Source: Anaerotignum sp. MB30-C6
GTDB taxonomy: Bacteria > Bacillota > Clostridia > Lachnospirales > Anaerotignaceae
Direction of reading: 5' to 3'
Assembly (NCBI RefSeq): GCF_030908465.1
Contig: NZ_CP133078.1
Location: 248,001 to 312,000, forward strand
DNA length: 64,000 bases
Of this stretch, positions 1-8,669 are shown piece after piece (positions within the stretch are counted from its first letter, which is position 1; every line of letters begins with the position of its first letter). The notes under the pieces were generated by a model. It was not told the DNA's origin and did no database searches. It was given only the letters and a program-made list of their open reading frames with translations. The position numbers and the translations under genes were made by a program.

Positions 1-1
1 T

Positions 2-880
2 AAAAAACGCATCAAATATAACGGAAAAAAAGCAGAAGGGAATGAGTTGCTCCAAGAGGGTGACTCCCTTTTGCTGTACCTTTCTGATGAAACAATCGCT
101 TCTTTTATGGAGGAGAAAGTAATCCCTGAGGCGAAGCGACATTTTGCCATCGTTTATGAGGATGATGACATTTTGGCGGTGGGTAAACCGGCGGGGCTTT
201 TGACCCATCCCGAAAAAAGCGATGATAAGGAAACGTTAATTGATCAGGTATTATTTTACCTTTACCAAACGGGGCAATATACCCCATCACTCCAGTCTAC
301 TTTTACCCCTGCCTTGTGCAATCGCTTAGATAGAAATACAAGTGGCATTGTGTTGGCGGGTAAAACGCTAAAAGGGGTACAAGGGCTGAACGAGGCTATT
401 CGTAGTCGTCAGGTAGATAAATATTATCTTACCTTGGTAAAAGGTGAGGTGAAAGATGCCGGTGAAATTTCCGCCTTTCTTTCGAAAGACGAGGGGAAAA
501 ATCAGGTTCGTGTCTCAAAAGAAGCGGGGGCTAATGCAAAAAAAAGCATTACCAAGTACCGTCCTTTGGCATATAACCATGGATTTACCCTTTTGGAAAT
601 TCACCTAATTACAGGGAAAACCCATCAAATTCGTGCCCATATGCAATCTATAGGTCACCCCGTTGTGGGGGATCGAAAGTATGGGGACACGAAGGTGAAT
701 CAGCAATTTAAGCAGGACTTTGCATTATCCAACCAATTTTTGCATGGAGCAAAGTTTGTGTTTTCCAATACAAGTGGGTCTTTGGACTATTTAAAGGGAA
801 AAACTCTAATTGCACCTTTGCCTAAGGTTTTCCAACAGATTGTTGAGGATATTTTTGGGGAAGACGTGGAGCTAGATTGA
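2..880 (+). CDS. RluA-family pseudouridine synthase, 5' end outside window
   Basis: This enzyme isomerises uridine to pseudouridine in ribosomal RNA (RluA/RluC/RluD family). The signature RLDRNTSG, with the catalytic aspartate, lies about one third into the visible protein, and the family block HQIRAHM follows. The reading frame is open from base 2. The residues before the first possible start (KKRIKYNGKKAEGNELL) look like the end of an S4 RNA-binding domain, so the gene begins upstream and the TTG at 47 is not its start. The exact target uridine cannot be told from sequence alone. A nucleotidyltransferase gene follows 16 bases downstream. Confidence 0.9.
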   Translation, partial: KKRIKYNGKKAEGNELLQEGDSLLLYLSDETIASFMEEKVIPEAKRHFAIVYEDDDILAVGKPAGLLTHPEKSDDKETLIDQVLFYLYQTGQYTPSLQSTFTPALCNRLDRNTSGIVLAGKTLKGVQGLNEAIRSRQVDKYYLTLVKGEVKDAGEISAFLSKDEGKNQVRVSKEAGANAKKSITKYRPLAYNHGFTLLEIHLITGKTHQIRAHMQSIGHPVVGDRKYGDTKVNQQFKQDFALSNQFLHGAKFVFSNTSGSLDYLKGKTLIAPLPKVFQQIVEDIFGEDVELD

Positions 881-896
881 AGAGGGAGGCGCTTAC

Positions 897-1631
897 ATGA
901 AAGCCATTATTTTGGCAGCAGGCTATGCGACGAGGCTGTATCCTTTAACTTTGCATAAGTCTAAGGCTTTACTTCCGATTAATAAAAAGCCTATTATTGA
1001 TTATATTATTGATGAAATGAACCATGTAGATGGCCTTGATGAAATTTATGTGGTTACAAATAGCCGTTTTTATGAACAGTTTTTAGACTGGGCCAAAACG
1101 ATAAAGAGCAATGTCCCAATAAGTATTTTGGACGATGGCACAACGGATGATAGCAACAAACGTGGTGCCATCGGTGATATCCAGTTTGTAATCGAACAAA
1201 AACAAATTGATGACGAGTTGATGGTAATTGCGGGGGATAATTTCTTTACCTATTCTCTAAAGGATTATGTAGATTTTTTCTATGAGAAGGATAGAGACTG
1301 TGTTTGCGTGAAGGTTTGGGAGGATGACGATTCCTTATCTCAATTTGGTATTGCCCTTTTAGACGAAAAAGGTATGGTACTTGATATTGAGGAAAAACCC
1401 GAAAACCCTAAGTCAAATACAGTTGTGTTTGCCACATACTTATATAAAAGGGAAACAGTACCTTTGTTTGCCACTTACTTAGCACAGGGAAATAAGCCAG
1501 ATGCACCAGGGAACTTCCCAGCGTGGTTGTATCACCGTAAGGAAGTGTATGCTTATACATTCACAGGTGAATGTTACGATATCGGTACGCCTGAAAGCTA
1601 TCATGAGGTATGCAAAATCTATGAGGATTAA
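897..1631 (+). CDS. Sugar/choline-phosphate nucleotidyltransferase family protein
   Basis: The 244-residue protein transfers a nucleotidyl group from an NTP to a phosphorylated substrate. The N-terminus reads MKAIILAAGYATRL, the nucleotide-binding signature of the NTP_transferase family, followed by KALLPI and a metal-binding GDNFF near residue 118. The C-terminus has DIGTPESY, typical of the family. There is no left-handed helix acetyltransferase domain, so it is not GlmU-like. The substrate (hexose-1-phosphate, phosphocholine or other) is not determined. A Shine-Dalgarno site AGGGAGG lies just upstream, and a hairpin terminator follows. Confidence 0.8.
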   Translation: MKAIILAAGYATRLYPLTLHKSKALLPINKKPIIDYIIDEMNHVDGLDEIYVVTNSRFYEQFLDWAKTIKSNVPISILDDGTTDDSNKRGAIGDIQFVIEQKQIDDELMVIAGDNFFTYSLKDYVDFFYEKDRDCVCVKVWEDDDSLSQFGIALLDEKGMVLDIEEKPENPKSNTVVFATYLYKRETVPLFATYLAQGNKPDAPGNFPAWLYHRKEVYAYTFTGECYDIGTPESYHEVCKIYED

Positions 1632-1666
1632 GTCCGACGCAATTGCGGCGACTAGATAGGGAAAGG

Positions 1667-1735
1667 GCCGCTTGATGCTCTCCCGTAAGGAAGTAAAAGT
1701 ATTGCTTCTTTACGAGAGTGTTCCAGCGGCTTTTT
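1667..1735 (+). terminator. Intrinsic terminator after nucleotidyltransferase
   Basis: A long imperfect hairpin (GCCGCT...CTCTC pairing with GAGAG...AGCGGC) is followed directly by five T residues. It separates the nucleotidyltransferase gene from the prmA operon. Confidence 0.75.
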
Positions 1736-1868
1736 CATTTCGGACATAATGAAAATCGTCCGTTGAAAAAGTGAGTTAAAAAGTTTAGCCAAACAGTAAT
1801 AAATTTAACCTTTGGGGATTACTTGTGAGTGCACAAGCAATCTTCAGGAGTAAAAAGGAGAACGAACC

Positions 1869-2846
1869 ATGGAATGGATTGAAGTTTTTGTATCAGTAAG
1901 CCAAACGGGGCTGGAGCCTGTGGCTGGAGTGTTATATGAATGTGCCTTAACAGGGCTTATGATTCACGATGAGGCGGATTTTCAAGATTTTTTGGAGGCA
2001 CCCGATAGAGATTGGGACTATGTGGCCGATGAATTGGTAGAAGAAAAACAAAAGTTAGAAACAGGTATTACTTTTTTCCTGAGAGACAACCTATATGGCA
2101 GGGAGCAATTAGCCCAGATTAAGAGTGCTTTGGCTCTTTTAAAAGAACAGGAAAAGGAACTTGTTTTAGGCTCTTTGAAAATGACCATGAAAAATGTGCA
2201 GGAAGAGGATTGGGCAAACAATTGGAAGAAATACTTTAAGCCTTTTCCTGTAGGAGAAAAAATTATGATCAGGCCTTCCTGGGAGGAATTGACAGAACCC
2301 ACGGATAAGGTGCTTTTGAAAATCGATCCTGGCCATATTTTTGGCACGGGTACTCATGAAACAACCCAACTTTGTATGGAATTAATTGAAACATACTTGG
2401 AAAAAGACGATGTTGTTTTAGATATCGGCTGTGGTAGCGGTATTTTATCCATCGCTTCGCTTTTGCTTGAAGCCAAGGAAGCCGATGCCGTGGACATTGA
2501 CCCCAATGCCATTCAGATTGCCTACGAAAATAGCGATATGAACCAAATTCCCAGAGAGAAGTACCATGTTTGTGCGGGGAATATTTTGGAGGATGAGGCC
2601 CTTCATGAAAAATATAGCGGTAAAAAATACGACATGGTGGAAGCGAATATCGTTGCTGATGTTATTATTGCATTAACCAAAAAAGTTCCTGACTATATCA
2701 AAGATGACGGTATTTTCCTTTGTAGTGGTATTATTACAGAGCGTAAAGAGGATGTTCTTTCTGCGTTGGCTGCAGGGGGATTTACTGTTTTGGAGGTAAA
2801 GGAGAAAAAAGGTTGGGTTGCCATTGCGGCTCGATATGAGGGATAA
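1869..2846 (+). CDS. prmA: Ribosomal protein L11 methyltransferase PrmA
   Basis: PrmA methylates ribosomal protein L11 using S-adenosylmethionine. The 325-residue protein has the family block GTGTHETTQLC, then the SAM-binding motif I DIGCGSGILSIA near residue 185. The substrate-loop region EANIVADVI follows in the C-terminal part. Length fits the family (about 300-320). The ATG has an AAAAGGAG Shine-Dalgarno. It sits 3 bases before rsmE, the conserved Firmicute pair near rpsU/dnaJ, and the two are surely cotranscribed. Confidence 0.95.
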   Translation: MEWIEVFVSVSQTGLEPVAGVLYECALTGLMIHDEADFQDFLEAPDRDWDYVADELVEEKQKLETGITFFLRDNLYGREQLAQIKSALALLKEQEKELVLGSLKMTMKNVQEEDWANNWKKYFKPFPVGEKIMIRPSWEELTEPTDKVLLKIDPGHIFGTGTHETTQLCMELIETYLEKDDVVLDIGCGSGILSIASLLLEAKEADAVDIDPNAIQIAYENSDMNQIPREKYHVCAGNILEDEALHEKYSGKKYDMVEANIVADVIIALTKKVPDYIKDDGIFLCSGIITERKEDVLSALAAGGFTVLEVKEKKGWVAIAARYEG

Positions 2847-2849
2847 GAG

Positions 2850-3575
2850 ATGCCGAAATTTTTTGTAGAATCTCATCAAATAAATCAAAAATCTATCCAT
2901 TTAACTAGCGAGGATGCAAAACATATTAAAACCGTATTGCGTGCCCGTGAAGGGGAAGAAATTATCCTTTGCGATGGCTTGGGTACAGATTATTTATGCC
3001 GTGTTGTATCTTTGGATGACGGTGTAACGGCGGAGATCATTAGTAGTGAAATTTGTCAGTCGGAGCCAAAAACGAAAATTACCCTTTATCAGGGTTTGCC
3101 AAAGGCAGATAAAATGGAACTAATTATCCAAAAGTGTGTGGAGTTAGGTGTCGACCGTATCGTGGCGGTTTCTACGGAGCGATGCATTGTGAAGCTAGAC
3201 AAGAAAGAGGAAAAAAAGCTGGAGCGTTGGCAGAAAATCGCTGAGGCGGCAGCAAAACAAAGTGGTCGTGGCAAGATACCCGAAATTGCACCAAAGGTGT
3301 TGCGTTTTTCCCAAGCCTTAGACCAGGCCAAAACGTTAGATGGTGCAATCATTCCTTATGAAAAGGAAGAGGATAGAGGGATACGCTCTTTTGTGGAAGG
3401 ATTTTCGGGAAAAGAATTAGGCGTTTTTATCGGTCCTGAAGGTGGTTTTACGGAAGACGAAATACAATCTGCCCAAGATGCGGGGGTATTGCCCATTACC
3501 CTTGGCAAGCGAATTTTGCGGACAGAAACAGCAGGTATGACTACCATAGCCATTTTGCTGTATGAATTGGGGTAA
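2850..3575 (+). CDS. rsmE: 16S rRNA (uracil-1498-N3)-methyltransferase RsmE
   Basis: RsmE methylates U1498 of 16S rRNA. The 241-residue protein has an N-terminal PUA-like part and a C-terminal SPOUT knot. FIGPEGGFTEDE and LGKRILRTETA are the classic SAM-binding loops. It starts 3 bases after prmA and ends 12 bases before the cysteine desulfurase gene, so it is the middle of a prmA-rsmE-desulfurase-thiI operon. Confidence 0.95.
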   Translation: MPKFFVESHQINQKSIHLTSEDAKHIKTVLRAREGEEIILCDGLGTDYLCRVVSLDDGVTAEIISSEICQSEPKTKITLYQGLPKADKMELIIQKCVELGVDRIVAVSTERCIVKLDKKEEKKLERWQKIAEAAAKQSGRGKIPEIAPKVLRFSQALDQAKTLDGAIIPYEKEEDRGIRSFVEGFSGKELGVFIGPEGGFTEDEIQSAQDAGVLPITLGKRILRTETAGMTTIAILLYELG

Positions 3576-3587
3576 GGAGGAAGGAAC

Positions 3588-4736
3588 ATGATTTACTTGG
3601 ATAACGCTGCTACAACAAAAGCTTTACCTGCTGTGGCGGAAAAAATGACATATATGCTGACGGAGCAGTTCGGAAACCCTGCCTCCGTAAGTGTAATGGG
3701 CTTGGCAGTGGAAAAAGAAATTCGCTATACGGCACAGGTTTTGGCCCGTGGCATTCAATGCAAAGAAGAAGAAGTTTACTTTACCAGTGGTGGTACAGAA
3801 GGGGATAATTGGGCGATTTTTGGTACAGCCGCAGGGTATCATCGTCATGGAAAACATTTTATCACAACCCACATTGAGCATCCTGCTGTGAAGAACCCTA
3901 TGAAGGCTTTGGAAGAAGAAGGGTGCGAGGTAACTTGGCTTTCTGTGGATTCCAAGGGACATATTTCTTTAGAGGAATTAGCAGCGGCCATACGGCCTGA
4001 TACCGTATTGGTAAGCATCATTTTAGTGAATAACGAAACAGGGGTTGTTCAAGATGGGGTGGCGATTGGCAAGCTCATAAAAGAGAAAAACCCCCAGACC
4101 TTGTTCCATGTGGATGCAGTACAAGCTTTTGGAAAATATCCAATTCATGTGGAAAAAATGAAAATTGATCTTTTAACCATGAGTGGGCATAAAATTCATG
4201 GGCCTAAGGGTGTTGGTATGCTGTATATGCGAAAAGGTACAAAGGTAAAACCCATGATACTTGGTGGCGGACAGCAAAAAGGCCAAAGAGCAGGTACGGA
4301 AAATGCTCCAGGTGTAGCGGCATTAGGCGTTGCTGTAGAGGAAGCTTTTAGCCATATGCAAGAAAGCATTGCCCATGTGTCAGGCTTGAAAAAGGCTTTG
4401 GCTGAAGGGATTTTATCTATGCCAAATACACAAATTAACGGTGATGATTCGGATTCTGCCAGTCCTTATGTATTAAATGCTACATTCAAGGGGCTGCGTA
4501 GTGAAGTTTTACTCCATGCGTTGGAAAGCAAGGGTATTTTTGTTTCTGCTGGCTCTGCTTGCGATAGTAAGAAGAAGGTTGGTAGCTCTGTATTAACTGC
4601 TATGGGAATGCCATTTTCGGAAATAGAAGGAGCCATTCGGTTTAGTTTCTGCCGATATAATACCATGGAGGAAATAGAAACTACCTTGACAGCTTTGCAA
4701 GAATTAGTACCATTTTTGAGAAAATATAACAGATAA
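3588..4736 (+). CDS. Cysteine desulfurase (NifS/IscS type, ThiI partner)
   Basis: This PLP enzyme takes sulfur from cysteine and passes it on as a persulfide. The 382-residue protein starts MIYLDNAATTK. It carries the PLP lysine in SGHKIHGPKG and the catalytic cysteine in SAGSACDSKKK. The loop is SACDSKKK rather than SACSS, which fits specialised desulfurases. Its position 13 bases before thiI copies the nifZ-thiI pair of Bacillus, so its likely job is to feed ThiI for tRNA 4-thiouridine (and perhaps thiamine) rather than general Fe-S assembly; that role is inferred from context. Confidence 0.92.
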   Translation: MIYLDNAATTKALPAVAEKMTYMLTEQFGNPASVSVMGLAVEKEIRYTAQVLARGIQCKEEEVYFTSGGTEGDNWAIFGTAAGYHRHGKHFITTHIEHPAVKNPMKALEEEGCEVTWLSVDSKGHISLEELAAAIRPDTVLVSIILVNNETGVVQDGVAIGKLIKEKNPQTLFHVDAVQAFGKYPIHVEKMKIDLLTMSGHKIHGPKGVGMLYMRKGTKVKPMILGGGQQKGQRAGTENAPGVAALGVAVEEAFSHMQESIAHVSGLKKALAEGILSMPNTQINGDDSDSASPYVLNATFKGLRSEVLLHALESKGIFVSAGSACDSKKKVGSSVLTAMGMPFSEIEGAIRFSFCRYNTMEEIETTLTALQELVPFLRKYNR

Positions 4737-4749
4737 AAAGGGGATAGTT

Positions 4750-5925
4750 ATGGCAGAAAAAGTTTTAATTGTAAAGTACGGCGAAATTGCCATGAGAGGC
4801 AATAACCGTTATATTTTTATTAACCGTTTAATCTCAGCAATCCGCAGAAATATTGATCCCTTGGGGAGTTATTATGTGGTTAGAGATCCGGGTAGGTTGA
4901 TTGTGGAAGATAGAGGGGGAGAGCTGGATTATGATTTGCTCATTCCTCGTATTGAGCCTATTTTTGGTTTGGTAGCCGTGTGCCCAGGGGTAAGACTTGG
5001 GGATATGTCTTTTGAGACTATTTTAGAAGAATCTTATCAGCATATGAAAGAATTGTATGGCGATGAGGAGATTACGTTCAAGGTAAACACCAGAAGGGCA
5101 AATCAAGGCTTTACTATGCCATCTATGGAAGTGAATGCAGAAGTGGGCGGTTACTTATTGGAACGCTTGCCTAATTTGAAGGTGGATGTACGTAAACCCG
5201 ATGTGGTATTGAATATAGAAATCAGAAACAGTGTGTATCTCCATTCTAAGGTGGTGAAAACCTATGGCGGTTTGCCTTATGGCAGTTCTGGCAAAGGTGT
5301 TAGCCTTCTTTCCGGCGGTATTGATAGCCCTGTGGCAACTTGGATGATGGCGAAGCGTGGCGTTGAAGTGGAAGGGGTTTATTTCCATAGCCCTCCTTAT
5401 ACCAGCGAATGGGCAAAGGAAAAGGTTATTGATTTGGCGAAAAGAATTGCCGATTTTACGGGAGAGTTCCGCCTGTATGTGGTACCTTTTACAGAGCTAC
5501 AGCTATATCTATTGGATAATGTAGCCCATGATAAGCTGACAATCCACTTAAAACGTGCCATGATGCGTGCTGGCGAAATGATTGCGAAAAAGGACGATGC
5601 TATGGCATTAATTACTGGTGAAAGCGTTGGTCAGGTTGCCAGTCAGACCATGCAGGGGATTTATGCAATTAATGCGGTTTGTGAAATGCCTGTGCTCCGT
5701 CCTTTGGCGGGTATGGACAAGCAGGAAATCGTAAACCTTGCTCAAAGAATCGGAACCTTTGAAATTTCTGCAAGACCGTATGAAGACTGTTGTACCGTTT
5801 TTGTTGCAAAACACCCCGTAACAAAACCCAGATTGAGTTTTATCGAGAAGTCTGAACGTCGTTTGACAGAGTTGGATAGACTTTTGGAAGAATCGGTACA
5901 AAATGCAGAAATTATTGATTTGTAA
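4750..5925 (+). CDS. thiI: tRNA 4-thiouridine synthetase ThiI
   Basis: ThiI adenylates U8 of tRNA and receives sulfur from the desulfurase encoded just upstream. The 391-residue protein has an N-terminal ferredoxin-like/THUMP region (about 1-165) and a PP-loop ATP-binding motif SGGIDS at 188-193. A cysteine pair in YEDCCTVF lies near the C-terminus. The C-terminal rhodanese domain of the enterobacterial protein is absent, as is usual in Gram-positive bacteria. Confidence 0.95.
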   Translation: MAEKVLIVKYGEIAMRGNNRYIFINRLISAIRRNIDPLGSYYVVRDPGRLIVEDRGGELDYDLLIPRIEPIFGLVAVCPGVRLGDMSFETILEESYQHMKELYGDEEITFKVNTRRANQGFTMPSMEVNAEVGGYLLERLPNLKVDVRKPDVVLNIEIRNSVYLHSKVVKTYGGLPYGSSGKGVSLLSGGIDSPVATWMMAKRGVEVEGVYFHSPPYTSEWAKEKVIDLAKRIADFTGEFRLYVVPFTELQLYLLDNVAHDKLTIHLKRAMMRAGEMIAKKDDAMALITGESVGQVASQTMQGIYAINAVCEMPVLRPLAGMDKQEIVNLAQRIGTFEISARPYEDCCTVFVAKHPVTKPRLSFIEKSERRLTELDRLLEESVQNAEIIDL

Positions 5926-6029
5926 GAAATTTTTAATGGTGATTAAAAATGGAAAAATATAGAATATAACAAGAACGGTAGTTGTATGCATATTTTTGTG
6001 TCAGTGTCTGTGAACATGGGGGTGAGCCA

Positions 6030-6452
6030 TTGTTTCTTTCTAAACGGCGAAGAAAAATGTTTGTTGGGTGCATGGTTCTGCCATGGTTGGGTTTCCTGTT
6101 GCCTTGGTTTTCCTTTAACCCTGAGGTGACAGGATATGTTTGGGGGTATTACGTTTCTCCTTATGTAGGCCTGCAAGCCGCAATTGTGCTCGGGTTGTGT
6201 TACAATGCGCCGACAAAGGAACCCAGCAAGTGGTTTTTCCCTGTATTCATAGAGATTCTTCTGCTTTCCATTCCTGTGATGTATATTTGGAAAATGATGT
6301 GGTGGTATTACCCTGCGGTGGTCAGTGATAATTATTTTGTCACGGGCTTAAGCACCACATACCCGCCATTTTGGATTGCATTTGGGCTAACCTTTATACC
6401 TATTTTTGCTTTTCCAATTTTATGGCGGAGGGAAAGGGCAGAAATGCAATAA
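6030..6452 (+). CDS. Small membrane protein, single-copy member of a local tandem family
   Basis: I do not recognise a family. The 140-residue protein is rich in Trp, Pro and Phe, with about four hydrophobic segments separated by short loops (LPWF, GYVWG, YPPFW, IPIFAFPIL) and a basic end. I chose the TTG at 6030, because a GGGGGTGA site sits four bases before it; an upstream in-frame TTG at 5982 lacks a ribosome site. The next gene encodes two further copies of the same unit. No catalytic motif or signal for secretion is visible. Confidence 0.7.
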   Translation: MFLSKRRRKMFVGCMVLPWLGFLLPWFSFNPEVTGYVWGYYVSPYVGLQAAIVLGLCYNAPTKEPSKWFFPVFIEILLLSIPVMYIWKMMWWYYPAVVSDNYFVTGLSTTYPPFWIAFGLTFIPIFAFPILWRRERAEMQ

Positions 6453-6474
6453 TAAATAAGTGGGGGGGAGATTT

Positions 6475-7335
6475 ATGTTTGCTTCGGAATGGGGAAGAGA
6501 GGCATTTGCAAAAATTATGTTGGTGTCTGTGGCAGGAATGTTGTTGCCATGGTTTCACATTGACCGAGGACTATATTACTGGGGACTTCATAGTTTCCCC
6601 TTTGTTATGATACAAGGAATCTTAATCGCTGTATTTTGTAGTAAAGCAATGGAGGAGAAAGTAAAACGGAGACTTTTTCCTGTGGTAACAGAATTATTGT
6701 TGATTTCGTTTCCAATCGTGTATTTTTGTCTCATGATGTCATGGGATATACCATTTGTTTTCAGCGATGATTGCTTTTTTTGGGGTTTAAACACAGCCGC
6801 TCCTACTTTTTGGATCGCCTTTGTCCTTGCTTTTATTCCCATATTTGCTTTTCCTTTTCTGAGGCGTTGGAAGAGGCATAAGAACAAATCTAGTGCTAAA
6901 TATAATAGGGATAAAATGTTTGCCTCAGAATGGGGAAAGAAGACATTTGTTAGAATAATGCTGTTATCTTGGGTAGGGCTGTTTTTACCGTGGTTTTCCT
7001 TTGAGCCAAACATGCAGGGATATGTTTGGGGATTTCTATTTTTTCCTTACGTCATGCTACAAATAGCGGGTTTGATTGTACTGTTTCATAATGAACCAGA
7101 AGGTAACATTGGAAGGTTTATAGGTTCAATTTTTACAGAAATATGCCTGATCACCTTTCCTGTGATTTATATTTGGCAGATGCTAACGTGGTATTATCCT
7201 ATCGCGTTCAAAGAAAAATCTTTGCAATTAGGCCTAAGCGCAACATATCCCCCGTTTTGGGTTTCCCTAGCTTTATCAATTGTTCCGATCATTGCGTTCC
7301 CTGTTCTCAGAAGGTGGAAAAAAGATATAAAATAA
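6475..7335 (+). CDS. Membrane protein made of two tandem copies of the preceding unit
   Basis: The 286-residue protein is an internal duplication. Residues 1 to about 147 and 148 to 286 both begin MFASEWG, and share LPWF, a Y-W-G block, FP-IVY/FPVIY, a P-FW block and IPI-AFP-LRRW. The second half is closer to the upstream single-copy protein (GYVWG, TYPPFW) than to the first half. The second copy keeps its own ATG at 6916, so fusion may have followed loss of an intergenic stop. ATG 6475 is preceded by GGGGGGGA. Each unit predicts about four membrane segments. Function is unknown. Confidence 0.75.
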   Translation: MFASEWGREAFAKIMLVSVAGMLLPWFHIDRGLYYWGLHSFPFVMIQGILIAVFCSKAMEEKVKRRLFPVVTELLLISFPIVYFCLMMSWDIPFVFSDDCFFWGLNTAAPTFWIAFVLAFIPIFAFPFLRRWKRHKNKSSAKYNRDKMFASEWGKKTFVRIMLLSWVGLFLPWFSFEPNMQGYVWGFLFFPYVMLQIAGLIVLFHNEPEGNIGRFIGSIFTEICLITFPVIYIWQMLTWYYPIAFKEKSLQLGLSATYPPFWVSLALSIVPIIAFPVLRRWKKDIK

Positions 7336-7369
7336 TAAAGTATGCTCAGTAAGAAGTTTGGATGTCATA

Positions 7370-7500
7370 GATTAAAAAGTTTAGATCAAGCCTTTTTAAA
7401 ACTGCACCGACCAAGACAGGGCGGCTACAAACTTGCTAGCGTTTGCAGAGCAAAAGTGCTTGACCTGCTAGCAGGGGTTGGGACGGAGTCCCAAGAACTT
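7370..7500 (+). other. Intergenic element with palindromes, no gene
   Basis: This stretch between the membrane protein and the next terminator holds a hairpin TTGGGAC-GGA-GTCCCAA (about 7478-7494) and two copies of GCTAGC within about 40 bases. It resembles the repeat-like sequences often found between genes in Clostridia, but no second full copy is present in this window. No coding frame in it has a ribosome site. Confidence 0.35.
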
Positions 7501-7526
7501 AGGATAGTAAATATGCTTTACATAAA

Positions 7527-7562
7527 AAAAGACCAAGTCACTCATTTGACTTGGTCTTTTGT
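7527..7562. terminator. Bidirectional intrinsic terminator between convergent genes
   Basis: A perfect stem AAAGACCAAGTCA / TGACTTGGTCTTT with a six-base loop is flanked by A and T runs on both sides. It therefore works for the plus-strand membrane protein gene and the minus-strand 3D-domain gene. Confidence 0.85.
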
Positions 7563-7593
7563 ATCGTGGTTTAGTATATTTTATTTTCTTCCA

Positions 7594-8388
7594 TTAGGAC
7601 AAAACGTAAACGGTTACATTTTGTACACCCCAAGAAAATGCTTCATTTTTTGTTTCGTAACAGACGTCAATACGGTTACCCTTAATTGCTCCGCCTGTAT
7701 CCGCAGCAATGGCAACGCCATAGCCGGGAACGTAAACTTTACTACCTAAAGGAATTACCCTTGGATCTACCGCTACAACGCCTTTTTTTGCTCTTGCACC
7801 TGTTGCTGTGATGCCGTTACAACCTGCGTCGTAAGGTGTATATGCTGTAACTTTTGCGTTAATTGCTTTTTTATAAGTCATGCCGTCAACGACGTTGGAC
7901 GCCCCAACCTCAATGATTTCATCTACTGCGCTTGTGATAACTTTTGTTTCTACAAACTCGGAACTTACTAATTTGTCGCCATGGTATACTTCCTTATTTA
8001 CTGTGGAAGATTGACCTTCCTGACCTTCCTGAACAACACGACGTTCACCTGGTTTTAATGCATTAGAGGCTTTTTCGATTGTTTTGTAAGGTACAACGTC
8101 GGTAGTTGCAACAATTTTTTCAGTTACTGAGGTGAGAGAGATGGTCATCATGTCTGTTACAGCGTCTGCCTCATTATAATCTTGTAAAAGATATTCTGTG
8201 TCGATGGTAGCAGATAGTTCATCTAACAAATCACCAACAGTATCAGTATCTGTGGATACCATTCGAGGTACGCCGTCCAGATTAACGATTACAGATTGTG
8301 AGCCGAGTTTGCTGTAAGCAGAGGCTGAACCGCAGCCAATCACCAATATAAATACCACGATAGCAAATACTCTAAGATGCGTTTTCAT
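7594..8388 (-). CDS. Secreted DUF348-G5-3D domain protein (YabE/RpfB-like)
   Basis: This looks like an exported cell-wall protein. The 264 residues carry an N-terminal signal segment (to about residue 24, ending SASA), one DUF348 unit (VIVNLDGVPRMV...), a G5 domain (about 95-165) and a C-terminal 3D domain. The 3D domain has the three aspartates in VAVDP, AADTGG and NRIDV, characteristic of lytic transglycosylase-like Rpf/MltA folds. I chose ATG 8388 because AAGGAGG lies just upstream. It follows metG-tatD as yabE does in Bacillus, which supports orthology. The leader upstream is long and structured. Confidence 0.88.
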   Translation of the reverse strand: MKTHLRVFAIVVFILVIGCGSASAYSKLGSQSVIVNLDGVPRMVSTDTDTVGDLLDELSATIDTEYLLQDYNEADAVTDMMTISLTSVTEKIVATTDVVPYKTIEKASNALKPGERRVVQEGQEGQSSTVNKEVYHGDKLVSSEFVETKVITSAVDEIIEVGASNVVDGMTYKKAINAKVTAYTPYDAGCNGITATGARAKKGVVAVDPRVIPLGSKVYVPGYGVAIAADTGGAIKGNRIDVCYETKNEAFSWGVQNVTVYVLS

Positions 8389-8584
8389 TATTTCCTCCTT
8401 GAACACCACCCGGTTACCTTTTTTTGTGGGAAAAGGGCAAAGGGGTTGTTCCTCTCGTATTTATGAAGACATATAGATTTTTATGCCTTTGCTCAAGCCC
8501 TTTGGCGGGCCGAGGCGCAGTCGCATTTACACGGGAGAGTCGTCACTTCCGCATGCTTTTTATTTTCGATTTTTCAAACAACTG
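8389..8584 (-). promoter_or_regulatory. Long structured 5' leader of the 3D-domain gene
   Basis: About 195 bases lie between the terminator-like hairpin and the start codon. On the minus strand AAAGGG(CTTGAG)CAAAGG pairs perfectly with CCTTTGCCCTTT (plus-strand 8486-8491 and 8498-8503 against 8432-8443): a 12-bp helix with a six-base bulge. I tested it by eye against c-di-AMP, c-di-GMP, FMN, purine and SAM riboswitch signatures and found no match, so its class is unknown. Confidence 0.45.
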
Positions 8585-8619
8585 CAAAAAATAAAGATAT
8601 ATCGTATGGATATATCTTT
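8585..8619 (-). terminator. AT-rich intrinsic terminator downstream of tatD
   Basis: An 11-bp perfect stem AAAGATATATC / GATATATCTTT with loop CATAC is followed on the minus strand by a run of U. It lies after tatD but also downstream of the putative promoter at 8634-8662, so it may act as an attenuator for the 3D-domain gene. Confidence 0.65.
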
Positions 8620-8633
8620 ACTCTACAGGTAGT

Positions 8634-8662
8634 ATATTAACACATTTGTAACATTTATGCAA
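8634..8662 (-). promoter_or_regulatory. Putative promoter TTGCAT-17-TAATAT
   Basis: On the minus strand TTGCAT and TAATAT are separated by 17 bases. The sequence right after the -10 box, ACTACCTGTA, is identical to that after the aminopeptidase promoter at 13231-13259. It lies between the tatD stop codon and the tatD terminator, pointing toward the 3D-domain gene. Confidence 0.45.
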
Positions 8663-8669
8663 CGTTTTT

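Noticed and set aside
8389-8584. c-di-AMP (ydaO), c-di-GMP or other known riboswitch before the 3D-domain gene
   Set aside because: Key blocks such as GGGGTGAAT or ACGCAAAGC are absent; only an unclassified structured leader can be claimed.
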